Positions 33,637 through 43,099 of a stretch of 64,000 bases of DNA are shown here, in pieces; the first letter of the stretch is position 1, and each line of letters starts with the position of its first letter. This DNA comes from an uncultured Ruminococcus sp. (GTDB lineage Bacteria > Bacillota > Clostridia > Oscillospirales > Ruminococcaceae): NCBI GenBank assembly GCA_900539835.1, contig UQDR01000012.1:1-64000 (forward strand), written 5' to 3'. Under the pieces are notes generated by a model. The model was not told the origin of the DNA and did not search any database. It worked only from the letters and a program-made list of their open reading frames with translations. Made by a program: the position numbers and the translations under genes.

Positions 33637-33662
33637 GGCTCTCTGCCGATAGACAAAGAGCC
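33637..33662 (-). terminator. Terminator/attenuator between rpmE and the yigZ-type gene
   Basis: GGCTCT (33637-33642) pairs with AGAGCC (33657-33662), and on the minus strand a run of seven T follows. The yigZ ribosome site begins directly after the T-run, so partial read-through may set yigZ expression. Confidence 0.7.
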
Positions 33663-33690
33663 GAGTTTATTTGAAATTTCAGTGACAATA

Positions 33691-33891
33691 TTAATCGAGA
33701 TTAAATCTCTTCTTAAATCTGTCAACACGTCCGCCTGTATCAACAAGCTTCTGTTTACCTGTAAAGAACGGGTGGCACTTTGAACAAATTTCAACCTTAA
33801 TGTCCTTTTTAGTAGAACGAGTTTTGATCACATTTCCGCAAGCGCATGTGATTGTTGTTTCTTCATACTGTGGATGAATTCCCTCTCTCAT
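33691..33891 (-). CDS. rpmE: 50S ribosomal protein L31 (zinc-binding form)
   Basis: 66 residues from the ATG at 33891, with AAAGGAGG 7 nt upstream; a longer frame to 33945 is rejected. MREGIHPQYEETTITCACGN and VKVEICSKCHPFFTGKQKLV match L31; the Cys residues (CAC and CSKC) mark the C+ zinc form, which in some bacteria is replaced under zinc starvation by a Cys-less paralogue. A perfect sigma-A promoter precedes it. Confidence 0.96.
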   Translation of the reverse strand: MREGIHPQYEETTITCACGNVIKTRSTKKDIKVEICSKCHPFFTGKQKLVDTGGRVDRFKKRFNLD

Positions 33892-33996
33892 TACGTTTCC
33901 TCCTTTCCAAACCAAAAGTTTTATGAACTCATAGAAGCCCATCATTTCAGTTTAGACAGTAGTTCTATGCAGTAATCATTTGTCATTGACTAAAAT

Positions 33997-34025
33997 ATTA
34001 TATCACAGCCCGTTAAATTTGTCAA
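33997..34025 (-). promoter_or_regulatory. Perfect sigma-A promoter of rpmE
   Basis: Minus strand: -35 TTGACA (34020-34025), 17-bp spacer, -10 TATAAT (33997-34002). The leader is about 100 nt; no L31 autoregulatory structure could be recognised by eye. Confidence 0.85.
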
Positions 34026-34065
34026 CATTTTTTTCAATGTTTTTCATTTCTGTTGATATAATAAT

Positions 34066-35511
34066 TTATTTAACCGAATTTTCAGCAATAAGTGTATTTT
34101 TTACAGACCAAAGCTTTTTTGATAAATCAACATAGTAAGAATGAGGGTTTTCAAATCTTTTTATTTCATCCCAAAGCGTGTCCACCTGTTCTTTTGCATA
34201 ATCACAAATTTCCTTATATGAAGGTCTGTTATAAATGCACTTTCCGTTTTTAAATATCGGCTTCAATAGTTCAACCGCCTTAAAATTATTTATTTTTTTC
34301 TTTTTCCATGTAAAAGTCGGGTCAAAAAGCGTCAGCTCTTTTTTATCATCAATAACCTCATCATATACACAAAGCAGGTCGGCAATAGCTTTATTGTTTT
34401 CCCTATCATAAAGCCTATAAAGCTTTTTAAAATGCGGAACTGTTATTTTTGTAACATTTTCTGAAATTTTTATTTTGGGAATGATATTTCCGGCACTGTC
34501 CTCTACTGCGGAAAGCTTATATACTCCGCCGAAAACAGGATGAGATTTTGCAGTTATAAGCCTTTCCCCTACTCCGAATAAATCAATTTTTGCGCCCTGA
34601 AATATCATATCTCGTATAATAAACTCATCCAAAGAATTAGAAGCTGCAATTTTACAATCCTCATAGCCTGCTTCATCCAGCATTTTTCTTGCTTTCTTTG
34701 ACAAATAGGTTATATCTCCGGAATCCAGTCTTATTGCCTTAGGCCTGGCGCCAATAGGCTTCAAAACGTTATCAAAAGCTTTTATTGCATTAGGAACTCC
34801 GCTTTTCAATACATCATAAGTATCTACTAAAAGAGTTACTGAATCCGGATAGCACTCACAGTAAGTTTTAAATGCTGTATACTCATCATCAAACATTTGT
34901 ATCCACGAATGTGCCATTGTTCCCGTTGCCGGAAAGCCAATCAGTTGTTCGGCAGCTGTACAAGCAGTAAAAGCACATCCTCCGATTCCTGCCGCTCTTG
35001 CACCGTATATTGCTGCGTCTGCACCATGAGCTCGCCTTGAACCAAATTCCGATACAGCTCTTCCTTCTGCTGCTCTTACTATTCTATTGGCTTTTGTGGC
35101 AATAAGAGACTGATGATTTATAGTAAGAAGCAAAAACGTTTCAATCAGCTGTGCTTCAATAGCAGGAGCACGCACAGTTAAAATAGGCTCGTTAGGAAAA
35201 ACTGCAGTCCCTTCCGGCACAGCATATATATCACCTGTAAATTTAAATGTTTTCAGATAATCTAAAAATCCTTCAGAGAATATTTTTTTATTGCGCAGAA
35301 ATTCAATATCCTCATTTGAAAAATGAAGATCAGAAATATAGTCAATTATCTGCTCTAATCCGCAAGCTATGGCGAAACCTCCCCCATCGGGGATCTGCCT
35401 GAAAAACAAATCAAAATATGATATCTTATTTTTCAGCCCACAGTTAAAATATCCGTTTCCCATGGTTAATTCATAAAAATCACACAGCATTGTATTGTTA
35501 AAATTGTTCAT
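34066..35511 (-). CDS. pncB: Nicotinate phosphoribosyltransferase
   Basis: 481 residues, the longer Firmicutes form. It makes nicotinate mononucleotide from nicotinate and PRPP in the Preiss-Handler NAD salvage route. Visible motifs: MLCDFYELTMGNGYF, FDLFFRQIPDGGGFAIACGL, SEFGSRRAHGADAAIYGARA (His of the family), GTMAHSWIQMFDDE, AIRLDSGDITYLSKKAR and FGVGERLIT. It starts 10 bp after pncA, its direct supplier of nicotinate, so both are one transcript. It complements nadB-nadC found elsewhere in the window. Confidence 0.96.
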   Translation of the reverse strand: MNNFNNTMLCDFYELTMGNGYFNCGLKNKISYFDLFFRQIPDGGGFAIACGLEQIIDYISDLHFSNEDIEFLRNKKIFSEGFLDYLKTFKFTGDIYAVPEGTAVFPNEPILTVRAPAIEAQLIETFLLLTINHQSLIATKANRIVRAAEGRAVSEFGSRRAHGADAAIYGARAAGIGGCAFTACTAAEQLIGFPATGTMAHSWIQMFDDEYTAFKTYCECYPDSVTLLVDTYDVLKSGVPNAIKAFDNVLKPIGARPKAIRLDSGDITYLSKKARKMLDEAGYEDCKIAASNSLDEFIIRDMIFQGAKIDLFGVGERLITAKSHPVFGGVYKLSAVEDSAGNIIPKIKISENVTKITVPHFKKLYRLYDRENNKAIADLLCVYDEVIDDKKELTLFDPTFTWKKKKINNFKAVELLKPIFKNGKCIYNRPSYKEICDYAKEQVDTLWDEIKRFENPHSYYVDLSKKLWSVKNTLIAENSVK

Positions 35512-35521
35512 TAAATAGCTC

Positions 35522-36043
35522 CTATCTTAAAACTGTTATCTGAAGCCCTTCCATGATGTCTAAACATTTTTCATGCAGCGATTTATCATAACTGTCAGTA
35601 AATTCAGCATCCACAATTATTTCAGTTTCAGGCAAAGCGGATTTTATCATTACGGCATTGGAAAGCACACATATATTTGATACGAGTCCCACCAACTCCA
35701 CGCTTTCAAAGGATTTTCCCTGAAGATAATTGGCAAGATCAAGAGAGGGAAATGTATTTTTTTCAAATCGAAGGTCACAATTCTTTGCTTCAAGTGCAGT
35801 TTTTCCATAAAGCTTGTGACCTTCTGTATTTTTTATGCAGTGTTCAACAGAAAGCTTTTTTCCCTCGAAGGTTTCCATATAACCGGTGTAGTGGGTATCA
35901 AGAGTAAAAATAACCTGATCTTTGTTCTCATGATATTTTCTTATTTTATATGCAATCCTATTATCAAGAATTTCAGCTCCTTTAAAACCAAGAGATCCAT
36001 TGACAAAATCATTCTGAAAATCAATAACCACAAGCAGTTTCAC
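35522..36043 (-). CDS. pncA: Nicotinamidase-type cysteine hydrolase (isochorismatase fold)
   Basis: 173 residues. Catalytic Asp8 (LLVVIDFQNDFVNGSLG), Lys in FEKNTFPSLDLANYL and Cys in LVGLVSNICVLSNAVM form the expected triad. Metal-binding residues lie in LDTHYTGYMETFEGKKLSVEHC. The reaction nicotinamide to nicotinate plus ammonia is inferred from the fold and from pncB starting 10 bp downstream. The protein is shorter than E. coli PncA, as is common in Clostridia. The ribosome site GGAGG precedes the ATG. Confidence 0.9.
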   Translation of the reverse strand: MKLLVVIDFQNDFVNGSLGFKGAEILDNRIAYKIRKYHENKDQVIFTLDTHYTGYMETFEGKKLSVEHCIKNTEGHKLYGKTALEAKNCDLRFEKNTFPSLDLANYLQGKSFESVELVGLVSNICVLSNAVMIKSALPETEIIVDAEFTDSYDKSLHEKCLDIMEGLQITVLR

Positions 36044-36399
36044 ATGTTACCTCCAAAATCAGTGAATTATTTTATAAATATATTGTTCCAATATTCTGAC
36101 CAAGAATACAAATTCCCATTCATAATAAAATATCCGTTAATTTATGTATTTTTATATGTATTTAATAAAAATTATCCGCCGATAGTTATATTAAAATTGT
36201 ACAAATTAATTTAAACTGCCTATTATACTTTTAACAAATATTTAAATTATTTTTAAACGCCCAAAAATAGTGTTGAAATTTACGGAATATTTTGTTATAA
36301 TGATAAACGGTGAGATTTGGATTAAAATCTCATGAAGTAATATATGCTAAAATAAAATAGATTAAACCCATAACCCATGGAAAGGTAAGGTTACTTTTT
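36044..36399 (+). promoter_or_regulatory. Divergent intergenic region with the promoter and leader of the Na/phosphate symporter
   Basis: The plus-strand promoter is -35 TTGAAA (36273-36278), 17-bp spacer, -10 TATAAT (36296-36301). The leader of about 90 nt starts with a hairpin, GAGATTT-GGATTA-AAATCTC (about 36312-36331). No Pho-box-like repeat was recognised. The rest is AT-rich with nothing visible. Confidence 0.65.
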
Positions 36400-38076
36400 A
36401 TGAACTTTGAGGGTATTTTTTTGCTGCTTGGCGGCATCGGACTGTTTTTGTACGGCATCAACTATATGTCACTCAGCCTTAAAGAAGCTGCCGGTGACAA
36501 GCTCCGCACTATTTTGTCAAAAATGACCGGAAACGGCGGTGTTTCGGTTTTGGTAGGAGCAGGAACCACTGCACTTATTCAAAGCTCAGGTGCTACCAGC
36601 GTTATGTCAATAGGTTTCGTTAATGCGGGAATGCTCACTGTTGCTCAATCGCTTTATATTATGCTTGGTGCTAACATAGGTACAACTATCACTGCACAAA
36701 TTATAGCATTTAAGTTTGAATCCTTTGCACCCCTGATATTATTTGTGGGAATGGTTCTTTATACGTTTGTGAAGAAGCGTATAGTGAACAAAATCGGAGC
36801 TGTTGTTTTAGGCTTCGGAATGCTGTTTGTAGGAATTTATCTTATAAAGGATGCAACAGATAAAATCGGACTTTCTCAGATGCTTTCAATGTTTTTAAGT
36901 AATTTTAATAATCCATTGTTATGTCTTGCGTTTGGTGTTATCTTTACTTCAATTATCCAGTCTTCATCTGCTTCTATTGGTATTTTGCAGGTGCTTGTAG
37001 GACAATCTGCCGTTGCCGCCGGAATAGAGCTGAATCAGGTAATTTATTTGATAATCGGTATGAATATCGGTGCTATTGCCCCTGTTATATTCGCATCGTT
37101 TTCAGGCAATAAGACCTGCCGCCAATCTGCCGTTGCAGGTGTTTTGGCAAAAGTCTTCGGCTCAGTATTCTTTATTATATTATATTTAATCATTCCTGTT
37201 TTTGAAAAGTGGGTTATCAGCTTGACACCTGATGATATTTCCCGTCAAATTGCAAACATGCACCTTTTCTTTAATCTTATATCAACAATATGCGTTTTCC
37301 CATGTGTTGGCTTGATTACAAAAATGGTACAGAAAATGATTCCGGAAGATCCTGAACAAGAGCTTACGAGCGAAAAACTTCTTTATTTGAATCCCGAAGT
37401 TATAATGACTCCGTCAGTTGCCATTGTTCAGGCAAAGCGTGAAATTATGCGTATGGCTAAGCTGACATATAATAACCTAAAAAGTTCGCTTGTTGACTTT
37501 TTCGATGATGACAAAGACAATTTTGACAATATAATGGAAGTTGAAAAAACTATCAACTTTCTAAATCACGAAATAACCGGATGTCTTATCAGACTTCATG
37601 GTCAGTCCTTAAATGAACATGACGAAGAAGTGGTTGGTATGATGTTCAGGGTGGTTTCAAACATTGAAAGAATTGGAGATCATGCTGAAAATATTGCAGA
37701 ATATTCTCAGATGAAATCAAGTCAAAGAATTAAATTCAGTGATGAAGCTTTTGGACAACTAAAAGATATTTCCGAAAAAACTCTTAAGGTGTTCAAAGAA
37801 TCTATTTCAATTTATGATAATGAAAGCTTTGACCGACTCGACGAGATTACCAATTTGGAAGAAGAAATTGACGATTTGAAAGATAAGTATATTGAAGATC
37901 ACATTGTGCGCTTAAAGCATGATAACTGCAAACCAAGAGGCGGTGTAATTTTCACTGACATGGTAACAGACCTTGAAAGATGTTCAGACCACGCAATTAA
38001 CATTGCATTTGCCATAAACGGAGAAAAGGCTTTAGGTATCGTTAAGAAATCTTACGTTATCGGTAAAGCAGAATAA
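36400..38076 (+). CDS. Na+/phosphate cotransporter of the NptA/YjbB type with C-terminal PhoU-like domain
   Basis: 558 residues. Two inverted Na/Pi repeat units carry the signature glutamines: GAGTTALIQSSGATSVMSIG (about 50-70) and FGVIFTSIIQSSSASIGILQ (about 178-198), each followed by a GANIGTT or GMNIGA motif. Eight or so membrane spans lie in residues 1-310. Residues 345-545 form a cytoplasmic PhoU-like helical domain (FRVVSNIERIGDHAENIAEY, DMVTDLERCSDHAINIAFAI). It takes up, or possibly exports, phosphate with sodium. It is a single-gene transcript converging on the atp operon; sodium coupling would fit the Na+-type c subunit of that ATPase. Confidence 0.92.
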   Translation: MNFEGIFLLLGGIGLFLYGINYMSLSLKEAAGDKLRTILSKMTGNGGVSVLVGAGTTALIQSSGATSVMSIGFVNAGMLTVAQSLYIMLGANIGTTITAQIIAFKFESFAPLILFVGMVLYTFVKKRIVNKIGAVVLGFGMLFVGIYLIKDATDKIGLSQMLSMFLSNFNNPLLCLAFGVIFTSIIQSSSASIGILQVLVGQSAVAAGIELNQVIYLIIGMNIGAIAPVIFASFSGNKTCRQSAVAGVLAKVFGSVFFIILYLIIPVFEKWVISLTPDDISRQIANMHLFFNLISTICVFPCVGLITKMVQKMIPEDPEQELTSEKLLYLNPEVIMTPSVAIVQAKREIMRMAKLTYNNLKSSLVDFFDDDKDNFDNIMEVEKTINFLNHEITGCLIRLHGQSLNEHDEEVVGMMFRVVSNIERIGDHAENIAEYSQMKSSQRIKFSDEAFGQLKDISEKTLKVFKESISIYDNESFDRLDEITNLEEEIDDLKDKYIEDHIVRLKHDNCKPRGGVIFTDMVTDLERCSDHAINIAFAINGEKALGIVKKSYVIGKAE

Positions 38077-38101
38077 TAAAATAAAAAATAATATACAGCA
38101 T

Positions 38102-38128
38102 AAAACCCGCCTGAATAAGGCGGGTTTA
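38102..38128. terminator. Bidirectional terminator between the symporter and atpC
   Basis: AAACCCGCC (38103-38111) pairs with GGCGGGTTT (38119-38127), with A/T runs on both sides, between the two converging genes. Confidence 0.88.
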
Positions 38129-38158
38129 TATTTTATACTATATATTTTTAATTATTAG

Positions 38159-38566
38159 TTATAGCTTCCCCGAAACGGTAAGACGGTTAACCGCACGCTT
38201 CAGTTTCTGTTCAGCTCTTTCAAATTCTTTTTTGCTTATGTTCTCCTTTATTTTTCGTTCAGCAGCTTCTTTCGCATGCTGAGCTCTGACAACATCAATA
38301 TCCTCTGCCCATTCAACAGCCGATGTGACAACAATTGTTTCATTACCTGAAACCTTAATAAATCCGCCTGCCACTGCTGCAATACGAAAATCTTCACCTT
38401 CGGATTCTTTTATTTTCAATGTCGATGGCATTATATTAGCAGCATACGGCACATGCCCTGCCATTACACCGATATTGCCCTCGGCGGTTCTTGAAATAAC
38501 CTGTATAACGTTTCCATCAAAAAAAGTCTTTTCAGGTGTTACAATTCTAAGCTTGAAAGTTGTCAT
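38159..38566 (-). CDS. atpC: F-type ATPase epsilon subunit
   Basis: 135 residues. A beta-sandwich N-terminus (LRIVTPEKTFFDGNVIQVIS, GNIGVMAGHVPYAANIMPST, IAAVAGGFIKVSGNETIVVT) and a helical C-terminus of about 45 residues with RAQHAKEAAERKIKENIS. It belongs to the central stalk and regulates rotation. Last gene of the operon, with GGAG before the ATG. Confidence 0.94.
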   Translation of the reverse strand: MTTFKLRIVTPEKTFFDGNVIQVISRTAEGNIGVMAGHVPYAANIMPSTLKIKESEGEDFRIAAVAGGFIKVSGNETIVVTSAVEWAEDIDVVRAQHAKEAAERKIKENISKKEFERAEQKLKRAVNRLTVSGKL

Positions 38567-38608
38567 AATTCAATCTCCAATAAACTGTTTTGGAATTAAA
38601 AACTAAAA

Positions 38609-40012
38609 TTATTCCTCTGATTTCTTTGCCTTTTCCACAGCCTCATCAATAGTACCCACAAACAAGAATGCAGATTCAGGCAGATCATCATGCTTACCCT
38701 CTATAATTTCCTTAAATCCTCTGATTGTTTCCTTAATCGGAACATACTTGCCTTTCATACCTGTAAACTGCTCGGCAACAGAGAATGGCTGTGACAAAAA
38801 TCTCTGGATTTTTCTTGCTCTGTTTACGGTGAGCTTATCCTCATCAGACAACTCATCCATACCCATGATAGCGATAATATCCTGCAATTCCTTATATCTC
38901 TGCAGGATCGACTGAACATCTCTTGCTACCTGATAATGCTCGTTGCCTACTACCTCAGGTGAAAGAATTCTTGAGTTGGACTCCAGCGGATCAACAGCAG
39001 GATAAATACCCAATGATGCTATATTTCTTGAAAGTACCGTTGTTGCGTCAAGGTGGGCAAATGTTGTTGCAGGAGCAGGGTCAGTTAAGTCATCCGCAGG
39101 AACATATACTGCTTGTACAGAAGTAATTGAACCCTTTGTTGTAGAAGTAATTCTCTCCTGAAGAGCGCCCATTTCAGTAGCAAGTGTAGGCTGATATCCA
39201 ACAGCAGACGGCATACGTCCAAGCAAAGCAGAAACCTCTGAACCTGCCTGTGTAAACCTGAAAATGTTATCTATAAACAAAAGAACGTCCTGTCCCTCAA
39301 CATCACGGAAATACTCCGCCATTGTCAAGCCTGAAAGTCCTACTCTCATTCTTGCTCCGGGCGGCTCGTTCATCTGACCATACACCAGGACTGTTTTATC
39401 AATAACGCCTGATTCTATCATTTCATTATAAAGATCGTTACCCTCACGGGTTCTTTCTCCAACGCCTGTGAAAACAGAAATACCGCCGTGCTGTTTAGCA
39501 ATGTTATTAATAAGCTCCATAATAAGAACTGTTTTGCCAACTCCTGCACCGCCGAAAAGACCGATTTTTCCGCCCTTAAGATAAGGTGCAATCAAGTCAA
39601 CAACCTTGATTCCTGTTTCAAGCACTTCATTTGAAGCCTTTTGCTCTTCATAGGAAGGCGGTTCACGATGGATCTCCCAGCGTTCCTTAGTTTCAGGAGC
39701 AGGCTTATTGTCAACCGGATCTCCCAAAAGATTGAACATTCTTGACAAAGTTTCTTTACCAACAGGTACTGAAATTGCACTTCCGGTATCTATAACCTCC
39801 GTACCTCTTACAAGACCGTCAGTTGAACTCATGGCAATGCATCTTACAACATCGTCGCCGATATGCTGAGCAACTTCAAGCACCAATTTTTCGCCGTTTA
39901 ATTCAATTTCAAGCGCATTAAGAAGCTCCGGCAGATTTTCTTTTGAAAAACGCACGTCAACAACAGCGCCGACAATCTGCACTACCTTTCCTTTATTCGG
40001 ATTTTCCATCAT
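38609..40012 (-). CDS. atpD: F-type ATPase beta subunit (catalytic)
   Basis: 467 residues from the ATG at 40012; TTG or GTG codons 9-12 bp earlier are in frame but sit on the ribosome site. Walker A GLFGGAGVGKTVLIMELINN, GVGERTREGNDLYNEM, Walker B QDVLLFIDNIFRFTQAGSEV, GRMPSAVGYQPTLATEMGAL and YVPADDLTDPAPATTFAHLD are all present. It catalyses ATP synthesis or hydrolysis at the alpha-beta interfaces. Confidence 0.97.
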   Translation of the reverse strand: MMENPNKGKVVQIVGAVVDVRFSKENLPELLNALEIELNGEKLVLEVAQHIGDDVVRCIAMSSTDGLVRGTEVIDTGSAISVPVGKETLSRMFNLLGDPVDNKPAPETKERWEIHREPPSYEEQKASNEVLETGIKVVDLIAPYLKGGKIGLFGGAGVGKTVLIMELINNIAKQHGGISVFTGVGERTREGNDLYNEMIESGVIDKTVLVYGQMNEPPGARMRVGLSGLTMAEYFRDVEGQDVLLFIDNIFRFTQAGSEVSALLGRMPSAVGYQPTLATEMGALQERITSTTKGSITSVQAVYVPADDLTDPAPATTFAHLDATTVLSRNIASLGIYPAVDPLESNSRILSPEVVGNEHYQVARDVQSILQRYKELQDIIAIMGMDELSDEDKLTVNRARKIQRFLSQPFSVAEQFTGMKGKYVPIKETIRGFKEIIEGKHDDLPESAFLFVGTIDEAVEKAKKSEE

Positions 40013-40077
40013 ACTAATCACCAATTCCTTTTCAAATTTGTGCCGATATTCAGCATGGAAAATATTATTTCTGTTTA

Positions 40078-40947
40078 CTAATCATCTCTCAGCGAAGCTG
40101 AACTGATTTCTGTAAGCTCCTGTGTAATAACCGCCTGTCTTGCACGGTTATAAAGCAATGACAGCTGGTCAATCATTTCGCCTGCATTATCACTTGCTGA
40201 CTCCATGGCTGTACGTCTTGCTGCCTGTTCAGAAGCATAAGAATCAACTATTGCGGAATATATAAGACCGCTCATATACTGAGGGATCATACCGTCAAAC
40301 ACTGCCTCAGGTGACGGGTCATAAACTGTAAGAGCTCTTGCTTTATTTTCTGATCCGTTGTCAAGATGCTCCACAGGAAGCACCTGAACATCAACAGGTG
40401 TTTGCGTTAGTGCAGAAACAAAGGTCGTATATATCAGTTCAACCTTATCATATTCACCCTCATTGAAGCCTGAAATTACTGTGTCAGCAATATCAGAAGC
40501 CTCATAAGTATCAATGCCCTCCGCAATGTTTTGATACTCTTCTGCAATTTCATAAGAACGTTTTTCAAAGAACTCTACAGACTTTTTACCGATTGGCATT
40601 ATCTTAACAGCGATACCCTGCTCAATCAGCGCATCAGCACGAGATACTGCAAGCTTCAAAACATTTGAATTAAAGCCGCCTGCAAGTCCTCTATCGCCGG
40701 CGATAACCAACAACAGATAAGACTGTGATTGAGATGTTCTCGTATAAGCTGATTTAAAAGCGCTGTCCATGGATATGTCGCTCATTGTATCATAAAGCGC
40801 TTTGAAAAAAGGCTGAGCCGCTTCAGCACGTTCCTTGGCTCTTCGCATTTTAGAAGATGCCACAAGCTCCATAGCCTTTGTTATCTGCATGGTGCTTTCC
40901 ACGCTTTTTATGCGGCGCTTTACGTCCTTCATATTAGCGGAAGCCAT
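40078..40947 (-). CDS. atpG: F-type ATPase gamma subunit
   Basis: 289 residues. The N-terminal coiled coil (MKDVKRRIKSVESTMQITKA, MELVASSKMRRAKERAEAAQ), the central domain (VIAGDRGLAGGFNSNVLKLA) and the C-terminal coiled coil (SEQAARRTAMESASDNAGEM, IDQLSLLYNRARQAVITQEL) form the rotating shaft. AAAGGA lies about 11 nt before the ATG. Confidence 0.96.
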   Translation of the reverse strand: MASANMKDVKRRIKSVESTMQITKAMELVASSKMRRAKERAEAAQPFFKALYDTMSDISMDSAFKSAYTRTSQSQSYLLLVIAGDRGLAGGFNSNVLKLAVSRADALIEQGIAVKIMPIGKKSVEFFEKRSYEIAEEYQNIAEGIDTYEASDIADTVISGFNEGEYDKVELIYTTFVSALTQTPVDVQVLPVEHLDNGSENKARALTVYDPSPEAVFDGMIPQYMSGLIYSAIVDSYASEQAARRTAMESASDNAGEMIDQLSLLYNRARQAVITQELTEISSASLRDD

Positions 40948-40994
40948 AAAAACTCATTCCTTTCTGAACAAAACACTTATTTAAATTCATAAAA

Positions 40995-42509
40995 TTATTT
41001 AGACTGCAAAAACTTTTCAACATACAATCCAAGAGCAGTCTTGAGATTCTCTTCATTTTCCTTAGTCAAATCCTTTGTATCACGAATTGACTGTGTAATA
41101 TCAGGATGTGCTGAATCGATATAATCAAACAAATCCTTTTCAAATTCAGATATATCTTCAACGGCGATCTTTTTAAGATAATTATTTACTACCGCATAAA
41201 TGATAATAACCTGATGTTCAACTGACAGAGGTGAATTTCTTCCCTGTTTGAGCACTTCCACGATTCTCTCACCCTGTGCAAGTCTTTCCTTGGTATCCTT
41301 ATCAAGGTCAGAACCGAACTGAGAGAATGACTGAAGCTCTCTATACTGAGAATAAAGCAGTTTCAAAGATCCTGAAACCTTTTTCATTGCCTTGATCTGA
41401 GCAGATCCACCTACACGGGATACTGAAATACCCGGGTTTACAGCAGGACGAACACCTGAGAAGAACAATTCTGATTCAAGGAATATCTGTCCGTCGGTAA
41501 TTGAAATTACGTTTGTAGGAATATATGCTGAAACGTCGCCTGCCTGTGTTTCTATAATAGGCAGTGCAGTAATTGAACCGCCGCCGTATTCTTTATTAAG
41601 ATTGCATGCTCTTTCTAAAAGTCTTGAATGGAGATAGAAAACATCTCCGGGATACGCCTCACGTCCGGTAGGTCTTTTTAACAGCAAAGACATAGTACGA
41701 TAAGCTACAGCATGCTTAGAAAGGTCATCGTATACGCAAAGTACATCTTTTCCCTGAAGCATAAAATACTCAGCCATTGCAACAGCGGAATACGGTGCAA
41801 TATACTGAAGCGGCGCCATTTCAGACGCAGTAGCCGAAACAACAATAGAATAATCCATTGCACCTGCTTTAGTAAGAATATCCACAACGTTTGCAACAGT
41901 GGACCTCTTCTGACCGATTGCACAGTAAATACAGATAACGTCCTTACCCTTTTGGTTGATAATAGTATCAAGGGCAATGGCAGTTTTACCTGTCTGTCTG
42001 TCGCCGATAATAAGCTCACGCTGTCCTCTTCCGATAGGTATCATTGAGTCAATAGCTTTTATACCTGTTTGAAGCGGTCTGTTTACCGACTGTCTTGTAA
42101 TAATTCCAAATGCAGGGCTTTCTATAGGACGGCTTTCTTTTGCAAGCACAGCTCCCTTTCCGTCAATCGGCATACCGAGAGCATTTACAACTCGTCCTAA
42201 AAGCTCGTCACCTACGGGAACAGACACGATTTTTTCAGTACGCTTAACCTGTCCGCCCTCTTTAATTCCCTCATCGCTTCCAAGCAGAACAGCGCCGACA
42301 AAATCCTGTTCAAGGTTCAATGCCATGCCCAAAGTACCGTTTTCAAACTCAAGAAGTTCGCCGGACATACAGCTGTCAAGACCGTGGACACGGGAAATTC
42401 CATCTCCAACGGTTACTACCGTACCCACATCGGCGAGCTCAAGCTTTGAACGATAATCTTTAATCTGCTGTTTTATAATACCTGTTATTTCATCAGGACG
42501 TAATTTCAT
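40995..42509 (-). CDS. atpA: F-type ATPase alpha subunit
   Basis: 504 residues. The Walker A form GDRQTGKTAIALDTIINQ, IPIGRGQRELIIGDR, YCAIGQKRSTVANVVDIL and ISITDGQIFLESELFFSGVR with RPAVNPGISVSRVGGSAQ (arginine finger region) are diagnostic. It provides the non-catalytic nucleotide sites of the F1 ring. The ribosome site is rather far (AAAGG about 14 nt upstream). Confidence 0.97.
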   Translation of the reverse strand: MKLRPDEITGIIKQQIKDYRSKLELADVGTVVTVGDGISRVHGLDSCMSGELLEFENGTLGMALNLEQDFVGAVLLGSDEGIKEGGQVKRTEKIVSVPVGDELLGRVVNALGMPIDGKGAVLAKESRPIESPAFGIITRQSVNRPLQTGIKAIDSMIPIGRGQRELIIGDRQTGKTAIALDTIINQKGKDVICIYCAIGQKRSTVANVVDILTKAGAMDYSIVVSATASEMAPLQYIAPYSAVAMAEYFMLQGKDVLCVYDDLSKHAVAYRTMSLLLKRPTGREAYPGDVFYLHSRLLERACNLNKEYGGGSITALPIIETQAGDVSAYIPTNVISITDGQIFLESELFFSGVRPAVNPGISVSRVGGSAQIKAMKKVSGSLKLLYSQYRELQSFSQFGSDLDKDTKERLAQGERIVEVLKQGRNSPLSVEHQVIIIYAVVNNYLKKIAVEDISEFEKDLFDYIDSAHPDITQSIRDTKDLTKENEENLKTALGLYVEKFLQSK

Positions 42510-42556
42510 AACAAAAGACCATGCCTTTCATAAATTTTGACTGCCTTTCAGACTGT

Positions 42557-43099
42557 CTATGCAATTGTGGAATCTATCTGTTTTTTAAGCTTATCAAGCT
42601 TTCCCTTCACGCTTGAATCAATTTCAGTATTCTCATATCTTAAAATGATACCGCCAAGCAGAGATTTATCCACTTGTTCGTCAAGAATTATCTTCTTTCC
42701 TGACGTATCGCTGAGCTTTTTGACCAGCTTTTCTTTTATAGCGCCGCTCATAGGCTGAGAAGTTACAACAGTAACCTCAAGAATATTCATATGTTTATTA
42801 TACATTTCCTTGAATTCACTGAAAATACCTGAGAAAAATCCCATTCTTCCCTTATCGCTGAGCACACAGAGAAAGTCAAAAAACATATCGTCAAGCTTTC
42901 CGCCGAAGGTTTTATCCAAAACCTCATGCTTGTCTTCTTCAGATATAAGAGGAGAAGACAAAAGCTTAATATATTCCTCATTTTCACAAAAGATATTCTT
43001 AACCTGAGTCATTTCATCAAATATCTCTGTCAGCTTATTATTTTCAGAACAAAGTTCAAAAAGCGCAGATGCGTAAACCCTTTCCAATGTTTCTGCCAT
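42557..43099 (-). CDS. atpH: F-type ATPase delta subunit
   Basis: 180 residues. VYASALFELCSENNKLTEIF at the start, LSSPLISEEDKHEVLDKTFG in the middle and the conserved C-terminal DKSLLGGIILRYENTEIDSS, VKGKLDKL. It joins F1 to the peripheral stalk. Its ATG overlaps the last base of the atpF stop (ATGA-type junction at 43099), indicating coupled translation. Confidence 0.93.
   Translation of the reverse strand: MAETLERVYASALFELCSENNKLTEIFDEMTQVKNIFCENEEYIKLLSSPLISEEDKHEVLDKTFGGKLDDMFFDFLCVLSDKGRMGFFSGIFSEFKEMYNKHMNILEVTVVTSQPMSGAIKEKLVKKLSDTSGKKIILDEQVDKSLLGGIILRYENTEIDSSVKGKLDKLKKQIDSTIA

Noticed and set aside
33614..33688. Longer N-terminus for the YigZ-type protein
   Set aside because: The extra 25 codons run through the rpmE terminator hairpin and leave the strong GGAGG site unused.
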